NCBI RefSeq assembly: GCF_011045025.1
Contig: NZ_JAAKZX010000007.1
Span: forward strand, 54,022-118,021
From: Streptomyces ureilyticus
GTDB lineage: Bacteria > Actinomycetota > Actinomycetes > Streptomycetales > Streptomycetaceae
DNA length: 64,000 bases
Direction: 5' to 3'
Shown here in pieces: positions 42,398-50,300 of the stretch. Each line of letters begins with the position of its first letter. Positions within the stretch are counted from its first letter, which is position 1. The notes beneath the pieces were generated by a model. It ran no database searches and was not told where the DNA came from. It was given only the letters and a program-made list of their open reading frames with translations. Position numbers and translations under genes: made by a program.

Positions 42398-43621
42398 CTA
42401 CTGGGAATACTGGGGTTCGACGGCCGGGATTTTCGCCTGGTTGTTGGCTCGCCCCTCGGCGAAGGTGACCGTGGTGGCGAGCAGCGCCAGGACGGCAGCG
42501 GGAACGCCGAGCAGGGTGATCGAGAGCCAGTCCTGGGACAGACCGCCAAGTACGCCTCCTATCGCGACGCCGACGTAGATCGCGGAGGAGTTGAGGCCGA
42601 AGAGCAATGGTGCTGAGGCGGGCGCGATCGTCACCAGTCGGTGTTGCTGCACCACCGAGGCCATTCCGTCGGTGGCTCCCCAGATGGCGGTCCAGACGGT
42701 GGCGATGATCAGGTGGCTGACCGTGAGCGGGCTGATCGCGAGCAGCACGGTGCCGCCGACGAGTGCGGCGAGCGAGACTCTGAACGCTGAAAGCTTGTCT
42801 ACCAGGGAGCCGGCGAGGAAGTTGCCGGCCAGGACGCCGACGCCCCAGGCGAAAAGGATCACGGTGAGCGCCTGGGGGAACGATGCTGTCGTGGCTTCGG
42901 CGGTCATCGCGCCGATGTAGGTGTAGACGGCGTAGTGGCCGGCCATCACCAGCAGCGTTGCCACCAAGATGGTGAGCACCTTGGTCTGACGCAACGGAGC
43001 CAGACGTGCGGTCAGGCTCGTCGCCGGCAACGCCACCTTGGGCAACGACACCGAGATACCGATGGCAGCAACGACGCCCAGGGCGGCGACGGCCCACAGT
43101 GTGAGGCGCCAATCGACACTGCCGATCAAGTTGCCCAGTGGCATGCCCAGCGCGGTGGACAGGGTCAATCCACCGATGACCAGCGCCATCGCACGGCCCC
43201 GGCGTTCTTCGGGCGTGATCGCGACAGCTGCGCTCGAGGCGGAGGCCGTGATCGTAGCGGCACCAAGGGCGGTGAGAATTCGAGCTGACAGCGCCATCGG
43301 ATAGTTCGGGCTGAGCGCGGTCGCGATGTTGCCGAGGACGAACACGATCAGCGCCAGATGCAGAGCCTTGCGGCGATCCAGCGGGCTCAGCAGCCAGCTC
43401 AACACCGGCGCCGCGACAGCAAGTGTCAACGCGAACACCGTCACCAACTGCCCAGCCGCAGGGATGCTCACGTCAAGGTCGGCGGCGATGGCCGGCAAGA
43501 GCCCGGCCATCACGAAGGCGTCGGTACCGACCGCGAAGGTGGCCAACGCCAGCGGAAGCAGCGGCCTCACGAGGTGCCGGGACCCCTGTGGCCCCGGCTC
43601 GCCGGCATCGACGCGACTCAA
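42398..43621 (-). CDS. MFS transporter (DHA1-type drug/metabolite efflux)
   Basis: 407-residue major facilitator with twelve hydrophobic helices. The N-half carries the DHA1 features FAVGTDAFVMAGLLPAIA and the cytoplasmic loop DRRKALHLAL between helices 2 and 3, resembling arabinose/chloramphenicol-type exporters. The start must be TTG at 43621, which overlaps the stop of the upstream VOC gene (TTGA); no ATG or GTG precedes helix 1 otherwise. Coupled translation with the VOC protein and the divergent MarR gene with two operators suggest a drug- or phenolic-responsive efflux/detoxification pair. Confidence 0.87.
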   Translation of the reverse strand: MSRVDAGEPGPQGSRHLVRPLLPLALATFAVGTDAFVMAGLLPAIAADLDVSIPAAGQLVTVFALTLAVAAPVLSWLLSPLDRRKALHLALIVFVLGNIATALSPNYPMALSARILTALGAATITASASSAAVAITPEERRGRAMALVIGGLTLSTALGMPLGNLIGSVDWRLTLWAVAALGVVAAIGISVSLPKVALPATSLTARLAPLRQTKVLTILVATLLVMAGHYAVYTYIGAMTAEATTASFPQALTVILFAWGVGVLAGNFLAGSLVDKLSAFRVSLAALVGGTVLLAISPLTVSHLIIATVWTAIWGATDGMASVVQQHRLVTIAPASAPLLFGLNSSAIYVGVAIGGVLGGLSQDWLSITLLGVPAAVLALLATTVTFAEGRANNQAKIPAVEPQYSQ

Positions 43622-43962
43622 GCGTGCTCTCCTGCCTCTTGGGACAGGCTGAACTCCACGCCCTGATCATCGGTGCACTGGGCGTACGCACCGGACGGGA
43701 TCGTCACGGGATCCTCTGCCGTACCGCCAAGTTCGCGCACCCGAGTGACAGCAGCTTCGATGTCATCGACGGCGAAGAAGATCCGTGGGTGTCGCGACGA
43801 ATCGTCGTGCGGTGCGCCGCCCATCGGCTCGGGCCCCTGGATCATCGAGTAGCCCGGGAAGTTGCCCTCGTGGAACGTCCAGCCGAACAGCGAGCCCCAG
43901 AACCGCTGGGTCGCTGCGATGTCGCTGCTCGGCACCTCGAAGTACGTGACGTTTCCGCTCAT
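43618..43962 (-). CDS. VOC-family protein, first gene of the MarR-controlled operon
   Basis: 114-residue single VOC domain (VTYFEVPSSDIAATQRFWGS, FGWTFHEG, PGYSMIQGPEPMGGAP, RIFFAVDDIEAAVTRVRELGG). The ATG at 43962 (MSGNVTYFE) has GAGGGG seven bases upstream; the ATG five codons earlier lacks one. The gene lies 13 bp from the first MarR operator and is coupled to the MFS gene by a 4-bp overlap. It could be a binding protein or glyoxalase-like enzyme that handles the exported compound. The ligand is unknown. Confidence 0.82.
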   Translation of the reverse strand: MSGNVTYFEVPSSDIAATQRFWGSLFGWTFHEGNFPGYSMIQGPEPMGGAPHDDSSRHPRIFFAVDDIEAAVTRVRELGGTAEDPVTIPSGAYAQCTDDQGVEFSLSQEAGEHA

Positions 43963-43975
43963 AACCTTGCCCCTC

Positions 43976-44018
43976 ATGTCAGTGTGCTGACATCCACGCT
44001 ATGTCAGAATGCTGACAT
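43976..44018. promoter_or_regulatory. Twin MarR operators between divergent genes
   Basis: Two perfect 18-bp palindromes, ATGTCAGTGTGCTGACAT (43976-43993) and ATGTCAGAATGCTGACAT (44001-44018), have identical 7-bp arms, with centres 25 bp apart. The second covers the first two bases of the MarR start codon (44017), so binding would also block that gene; its mRNA may have almost no leader. Confidence 0.85.
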
Positions 44019-44460
44019 GGAGCAAGAGACGGTCGGCGATCTAGAGCTATCTGTGGGTTACGTCCTCAAACAGGTGCACGCTTCGATGCGCACCGCGATG
44101 GACGAAGCCCTGCGGCCACTGGACCTGACCGTTCCCCAGTACGCGTGCCTCGAGCTGCTCGGCCAGACGCCCGGGTTGTCCAACGCGGAGCTCGCCCGCC
44201 GCGCCTTCGTCACCCGCCAGTCGATGAACCTCGTCCTGCGGCGACTACAAGAGCGCGGCCTGCTCACCCGGCCTGATCAGGCACCCCATGGGCGAGCGCT
44301 GCCGACCGAACTCACCCGGGACGGCCGGACGATGCTGCGCACGGCCAGCGTGGCCGTCCGCGCCGTCGAAAAGCAGCTGTTCTCACCCTTGTCCCGGGAG
44401 CAGCAGCTCCGACTACGTGAGGACCTCGCCGCATGCGTGGCAACTTCCCCCACAAGCTAG
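44017..44460 (+). CDS. MarR-family transcriptional regulator
   Basis: 147-residue winged-helix MarR protein (LSVGYVLKQVHASMRTAMDE, LTVPQYACLELLGQTPGLSN, ELARRAFVTRQSMNLVLRRLQERGLLTR over the recognition helices, wing APHGRALPTELT). The ATG at 44017 lies inside the second of two identical-arm palindromes, which fixes this as the start and implies autorepression. It is divergent from the VOC-MFS operon, which it very probably represses. The inducer is unknown. Confidence 0.92.
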   Translation: MEQETVGDLELSVGYVLKQVHASMRTAMDEALRPLDLTVPQYACLELLGQTPGLSNAELARRAFVTRQSMNLVLRRLQERGLLTRPDQAPHGRALPTELTRDGRTMLRTASVAVRAVEKQLFSPLSREQQLRLREDLAACVATSPTS

Positions 44461-44640
44461 CCCGCGCCTGGCAGAACCCGCCATCGATCACCGCTGTACC
44501 GATGTTCCCCGAGGCCGAAGGCCCGCCGCGAGTACGAGAATCGCGTCAACGCCCTCACGAGTACAGCCGGGCCGTGATCAACGGCTTGGCGTTGACCGCT
44601 TTCCAACCCCAAGTCCGTTGCCCAGTCCTATCGTTGGCTG

Positions 44641-45309
44641 ATGCGCGCACACTCCATTCACCGCCCGGCCGATCTCGACGCGGTACGTGAGTCCTATGAC
44701 CGCGTGGCCGACAATTACGCCCACATGGTGGTGACGACGGGAGTCGGCGACATCCGTCGCCACCCATGGCTCAAGGCATCGATCGACGCCTTCGCCGACA
44801 CGGTGAGCGGGCTTGGGCCCGTCCTCGACGTCGGCTGCGGCCCCGGAACGGTGACCGCCTACCTCGCCGAACGCGGACTCGACGTGTCCGGAGTAGATCT
44901 CTCTCCTCGCATGATCGAAAACGCGCGTCGACTTCATCCACAATGCCGCTTCAGTGTCGACTCGGCCACCGACCTCGACCTTGACGAGGCGTCACTCGGC
45001 GGCGTGCTCGGATGGTGGTCACTGTTCCACCTCCCTCGTGACGTCCTTCCCCAGGTTCTCGCCCTGTTCGCACGCGCGTTGAAGCCAGGCGGACACTTCA
45101 TCACCGCCACACATGTCGGGGCCGAAGACGCAGTGCGCACCGAGGCCTACGGGGGCGTACCCGTGCGTTGGACGACACACAAATGGCGGCCAGAACAACT
45201 CGTGGACCTGATTGAACAGGCCGGCCTGCATCCGGTCGCCGAACTTCGGCTCCCTCCCGAGGAATACAGCGGGCCGGGTCTGGTTGTCATGGCCAAGCGT
45301 CCCGGCTGA
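44641..45309 (+). CDS. SAM-dependent class I methyltransferase
   Basis: 222-residue methyltransferase with SAM-binding motif I LDVGCGPGTVTAYLAERG (residues about 61-78), acidic motif VDLSPRM, and the later GGVLGWWSLFHLPRD and LKPGGHFITATH motifs. A short N-terminal segment (ESYDRVADNYA) is typical of methyltransferase-11 domain proteins acting on small molecules. The ATG at 44641 gives the complete domain; the 180 bp before it hold no recognisable gene. The substrate is unknown. Confidence 0.87.
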   Translation: MRAHSIHRPADLDAVRESYDRVADNYAHMVVTTGVGDIRRHPWLKASIDAFADTVSGLGPVLDVGCGPGTVTAYLAERGLDVSGVDLSPRMIENARRLHPQCRFSVDSATDLDLDEASLGGVLGWWSLFHLPRDVLPQVLALFARALKPGGHFITATHVGAEDAVRTEAYGGVPVRWTTHKWRPEQLVDLIEQAGLHPVAELRLPPEEYSGPGLVVMAKRPG

Positions 45310-45478
45310 CGATCAGCCGCCGGAAGCGGCAAGGGCCCCGACGGGGCGCGTTTGCGCGAGCCGTAAGTGTCACAGCCCCGCGACCCTACGGCGCGCTGGT
45401 CGCGCACACGCGGCGGAGCCACAATTTGATACAGCCCCGCGCTCCTGGAGGGGCACCCTTGACCGCTGCCTACCAGGG

Positions 45479-46705
45479 CTAAGCCCCCACCGTCACCGTG
45501 AACCTCCGCGGGTTGCCGTCATGCGCCGCCCCCGACACATCCGGCTCGCCGTCCGGACGGACGTCGTCGTACGGGAAGGCGTAGCCGATGGGGGAGTTGG
45601 CGTGCACCACACGCGACCAGTGGTTCGTGACCTCGCCCTTGTAGTAGTCGGCCGCCGTCGCGCCGTTCGGCTGGGTGGGGTGGGTGAGCATGATGGAGCG
45701 GTTGAAGCCGGCGGCCAGGCGGGCGAGGAGGGCTTTCTTCTCGTCCGGGTCGTTCGGGTTGTTGGTGAACGGGCCGTGGTTGCAGGTGAAGATGTCCTTC
45801 GACGTGGGCTTGGCGAAGGTGTGGCCGCCGTCGAAGGTGAGGGTGTCGCCGCTGACCCGGCCGGTCAGCACGCCCCGGCCGCCCTGTAGATCGATCTTGA
45901 GGTCGGTCGTGCGGTACTTCTCCCAGACCTGGTCGATGTAGCTGTTCCAGACGTCGCGGAACGGCATTTCGGCGGGGCGGTCGAAGTAGGGCGCCATCAG
46001 GTTCTGCGGGGACATCACCCGCAGTACGTCACCGCCGTCGCCCCGGATGACGAGCTTGTCCCAGGGCTGACCGTCCTTCGCCGCCTGCGCCGCGAGATCC
46101 GACGCGATCTTGTCGACGGCGCCGTCGGGCAGCGGCGCGACGGTGTGCGTGGCGTCGCCCTCCAGGGTCAGACCGATCGGCAGCGCGGTCACCAGGTCGA
46201 CGTAGCTGATGTTCGCGTACAGCTGCTGAGGGTTGAACGTGAACTCGCAGAACGACCACGTCTTGCCGTAGTTCGCGTCGGTGGGCGTGGCGAAGGCGGG
46301 CTCGACCAGTGCGGGGCCCGGGTTGAGGAAGAAGTCGAGCGTGTCGTCGCGTACGAAGTAGACCCGCGCGCCATACATCTGAGGCAGCGTCAGCACCTTC
46401 GGTGCGGAACCGGCGGAGCCGAGCGGGATGGCGCAGTCGACCGGCAGCGGGGTCTGGGGCGCCGCGGGCGACTCGGGCCGGTAGACGCCACCGTCGGCCC
46501 GCAGCAGCACCCAGTTGCCGGTGGACTGCTCGTGCCCGGTGACGTACGCGCGGACCGTGCCCGGCAACGAGGCGTTCCGCAGGGCGAGTTCACAAGTGGC
46601 GGGGGCGGCCTTGGCGGCAGGGCTGAGAGCGCTTCCCCAGGCGGGGTAGGTGGCGGCGGTTCCTAGGGCGGCGGCTCCGGTCAGGAACGTTCTGCGTGAG
46701 ATCAC
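45479..46705 (-). CDS. GH64 beta-1,3-glucanase, Tat-exported
   Basis: 408-residue glycoside hydrolase of family 64 (laminaripentaose-producing/thaumatin-like beta-1,3-glucanase). The start is GTG at 46705 with AGGAGA seven bases upstream, giving the twin-arginine signal ISRRTFLTGAAALG. Family segments include YVTGHEQSTGNWVLL, VYFVRDDTLDFFLNPGPALVEP split across two strands, KTWSFCEFTFN and TCNHGPFTNN. It degrades fungal or algal beta-1,3-glucans outside the cell. A CebR-like box lies 119 bp upstream and a weaker one lies in the signal-peptide coding region. The same motif in the LacI gene promoter at 41029 points to that repressor. Confidence 0.9.
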   Translation of the reverse strand: MISRRTFLTGAAALGTAATYPAWGSALSPAAKAAPATCELALRNASLPGTVRAYVTGHEQSTGNWVLLRADGGVYRPESPAAPQTPLPVDCAIPLGSAGSAPKVLTLPQMYGARVYFVRDDTLDFFLNPGPALVEPAFATPTDANYGKTWSFCEFTFNPQQLYANISYVDLVTALPIGLTLEGDATHTVAPLPDGAVDKIASDLAAQAAKDGQPWDKLVIRGDGGDVLRVMSPQNLMAPYFDRPAEMPFRDVWNSYIDQVWEKYRTTDLKIDLQGGRGVLTGRVSGDTLTFDGGHTFAKPTSKDIFTCNHGPFTNNPNDPDEKKALLARLAAGFNRSIMLTHPTQPNGATAADYYKGEVTNHWSRVVHANSPIGYAFPYDDVRPDGEPDVSGAAHDGNPRRFTVTVGA

Positions 46706-47029
46706 GGAAGGTCTCCTGCGGTGTGGGGGGTTGCCGAGCGGGCCGATGTATGGGGGGATCGGCCCGGCTCCTGCGGTCTGCACCAATGTCCCCAGGGCGA
46801 GTTGAGCCGTCAAGGGTTATGACTGAGAGCGCTCCCAAAATCTTCGCGCGTTCAGAAGTTGACGAGAGAACTTGACGAGAGGACTACTGCGCCCCGTTTC
46901 GCCTCGCCCCTGGACGCGAGCGCAGGACTGACCGCACAAGCGGTCACGCTCTGTAGAGGTAAACAACTCCTCGCACCCGTTGATCTCACGTTGAGCGAAC
47001 GTTTTTCGCCGCTCGGCACCCTCTGAGCC
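46706..47029. promoter_or_regulatory. Divergent region between GH64 and WhiB genes with CebR-like box
   Basis: 324 bp without a gene. TGAGAGCGCTCCCA at 46824-46837 is a near-palindrome one base from the CebR-type consensus. A related sequence, TGAGAGCGCTTCCC, lies at 46624-46637 inside the GH64 gene. The right half should hold the WhiB-like gene promoter; I see no further motif there. Confidence 0.6.
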
Positions 47030-47284
47030 ATGCACTTCGAAAGCATCGCCGCACCCGACCTCTCCTGGCAGGAGCAGGCGTTGTGCGCGCAGACCGGGGC
47101 CGATTTCTTCTTTCCCGAGCCGGGCAGTTCGGTGCGTGAGGCGAAGCGCATCTGCGGGCTGTGCGAGATGCGGCCCGCCTGCCTCCAGTACGCGCTCGCC
47201 AACGACGAACGGTTCGGCGTCTGGGGCGGCCTGTCCGAGAAGGAACGCCTCAGCCTCCGACGGACGCACCAGCATCAGCAGTAG
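47030..47284 (+). CDS. WhiB-like iron-sulfur regulator
   Basis: 84-residue Wbl protein with all four cluster-binding cysteines, C19, C42, C45 and C51 (C-x22-C-x2-C-x5-C), and the following turn FGVWGG (62-67) before a basic C-terminus (RLSLRRTHQHQQ). Such proteins bind a [4Fe-4S] cluster and act on transcription with a sigma factor. It has a strongly acidic/aromatic N-terminus. It precedes the large helical-repeat gene by 62 bp on the same strand, so co-transcription is possible, but the relationship is unknown. Confidence 0.93.
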   Translation: MHFESIAAPDLSWQEQALCAQTGADFFFPEPGSSVREAKRICGLCEMRPACLQYALANDERFGVWGGLSEKERLSLRRTHQHQQ

Positions 47285-47346
47285 GCGGACCCCCGTTTCC
47301 CGAAATTCTGTCCACGTAGCGGCCATGGGCATGCAGAATCCAGCGC

Positions 47347-50300
47347 ATGCCCAGCACCCCGCAGTACGAGGCCGACGACGAGTCCGATGGCGCGGCCTAT
47401 GACGAGGCCGAGAGCCTGCTGAACGCCCTCGACCCGCTTCCGTATCCGCAGCGCATGCGTGAACTCGCCACGCGCGTACGGGACTTGCACCACCCGCTGC
47501 GGCCCGTGCTGGAAGCCCTCGAACCCCGCGGTCCTTACGAGCGCGGGGTCGCCATCATCGCGGCCTCCATCGCCCGTGACGCCGAGTGGATCGCGGCACA
47601 CGTCGCCGACCCCGATCCGTACATCCGAGGCCACGCCCTGCGCGTCGCCGACAGCCTTCAAGTCCCCGACAACGTCTACGAGTCGGCGCTCGCCGACGCG
47701 CCCGAGGCCATCCGCCGCGGACTGCTGCGCGCGATCGCGGTCGGGCGGGGGCGCACCGCGCTCGCCGACCGGCTGATCGACGGTCTGCGACGCGACTGGG
47801 GCGACGCGGAGGCGGCCCGGCTGCTGCCCGGCTGTTCGGCGGACACGGTCGCCCGCCTGCTGCCCGCACTGTTCCACGCGGCCACCGGCTGGCGGCAGCT
47901 CGCCAAAAGACACCCCCACGCTCTACTCGACGCGACGGAACGGGAGTTGACCAGGCTGCCCGAGGCAATGCGCGGCACCTGGTGGACCCGTTACGCGGAC
48001 GCCGTGGCCGCCGTGGCTCCCGCCGAGCCCCTCCGCGTGCTCGACCTCCTCGAAAGCCTCGGCCCGGCAACCTTGCCGCAGCAACTCCGCGCCCACATAC
48101 CCGCGTTCGCCACCGCCGACCCACAACGCATGGTGCGGCTGATCCTCACGCCCGCCTGGTCCGGCGCCATCGGCGTCTACTCGATGAGCGCCAGTGTGCG
48201 ACGCCGCCTGGCTCGCTCCGGAGCGCCCGAACTCATCGCGTACGGCAGGACATTGGTGCCGTACGGCCGCCTTCCCCCGCTCCTCAAAGCGCTGCCGCCC
48301 GCGCAGCGGCACGCCTTCTACACCGAGGTGTACGAGAGCCGGGGCGCCGGACCCCTCGACGAGAGCCTGCTCGAAGCGCTGCCCCGCAGCCATGTCGCCG
48401 ACGAGGCCCGCCGGATGGCCGCGACAGCGCGCGAAGGCGGCAGCCGGGAGATGCAGGTTCTGCGCTACGAGTCCTTCCTGCCCGTCGCCGAGGTCCGCGA
48501 ACGGCTCGTCGAGGCCACCCGGCGTCCGGCCGGCGATGACCGCGCCGAGGCCTGGCCGTTGCTGGTCCTCAACGCGGACCGCTCCGGCGACCCCGAGGCC
48601 GTCAACTCCGTACTGGAGGAGATGGGGCGGCTCCGCAACGAGCAGGACCCGGTGCGCGAGGCGGCGCTCGGAGCGCTGGCCCGGGTCCGGCCTGCGCTGT
48701 TCACCGAGGACGCCGAACCACGCCTCGACCGCATCGCCGTCGACGCCGTCCAGGCGCCCGACTCCTCGTCCGACAGCCGATACCACCTGAGCCGGCTCGC
48801 CGTCGGTGTGCTGCGCGAGCACGCGGCAAGCGGGCGGCGGGAGTTGGTGAACTGGGCGCTGCGCACCCTGGTGCGGATCTCCGGCAACACCGGCGCCGCC
48901 GATCTCGGCCGCCTCGACCACACGCTGCGGCGCGGCCAGGAACACCAGGTGTACGAAGCGCTGCGCCCCTGGATCGAGGCGGGTGCCGAGAAGTCCGACT
49001 ACAGTCTCGCCTTCGCACTCGCCCGGGCTGTGGGCCGCCGCGCAGCCGGCATGCCTGAGCTGCAGGAACTCCTGTGGCAGGCGATCCGTTACGGCCGCGA
49101 GACGACCGCACGCGAGGCGGTCGACCTGTGGCTGGAGCCGCCCGCGACCCGGAGCGAGCGCGCGGCCCGGATCCTCGCCGTTGAGCCGTCCGCCGGTGCG
49201 CTGCCGCCGGTCCAGGCGATCGTCACCCGGTGCCGTACCGACCTGCTCGACCTGCTGCTGGCCGACACCCCGCCGTACGGCCGCTTCCTGACCAAGGGCA
49301 GCCCTTGGGTCATGGGGGTTCCCCCGGACGGAGTCCGGGGGAGGGTGGACCGCGATATCCGGCGCTGGGTGCCACGCCAACAGCAGGCGGTGGCACGGCA
49401 GTTGGCGGCCCTCGCCGAGGACGACGGGCTCCCGCTGTGGGAGCGGGCTACAGCGATCGAGCAGAGTGCGCTCGTGCCGGGCATCGGCGCCGATCTCGTA
49501 CGCCGCTGGACCGTCTCCGAGGATGCCGTCCTCGCCGAAGCGGCCCTGGCCGCCCTCGCCCGCACCGACCGGCCCGCCGACGCTCTGCCCGAACTGCTCG
49601 CCCACGCGGGCGGCGAGCACGCGCGCGTGGCGGTGTACGCGGCCACGCAGGCGTCCCGGCACGCGGCCCCCTCCGTCCTCGCCGAGCCACTCCGCGCCAT
49701 GCTGCTCGGACCGGACGTCAAGGTGACCAGCCGCAAGGAGGCCGCCCGCCTGGCCGCCGTACGCCTTCCGGTGCCGCGGGCTGCCGAGCTGCTGACAGAG
49801 GCGTACGCCCGCGAGGGCACCCATCGCGACGTACGCGCCGCCTGCGTCGCCTTCGCGGGCCCGCTGCTCGCGGAGGAGGCGGTGTGGGGGCTGCTGGGCG
49901 ATGCCGCGGGAGCGGAACCCGTCCTGCGCACGGCTGTTCTCCGGGTCTCGCCGCTGGACCTCTCCGAGCCCCACCGCGAGCGGTACGCCCGCCTGGTGCG
50001 CGACGTCTGCGACACCGGCGACCCGGAGACGGCGACCCTGGCCTTCGACGCGCTGGCCCGCTGGGCGCCGTGGTCGCCGGACGCGCCGACGGTGCTGGCC
50101 GACGCCGCCGCGAACTTGGCAGAGCGCGTCTCCTGGCACGCCGCCGCGAACGGCCTCGTGACGGCCGCGGCGGGATCGGAGCGGGGCGGCGAAGGCCTAC
50201 TGCGAGCGCTGCGGGCGCTGGCGGAGGCGGAGGGAGCGGCCCCGACCGGGGCGGCATTGCCCGGCGTCGGGGGTGCGGCCCCGACCGGGGAGGCGCTGCG

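Noticed and set aside
44461..44640. Possible small gene between MarR and methyltransferase genes
   Set aside because: No frame with a plausible start, ribosome site and coding bias was found.
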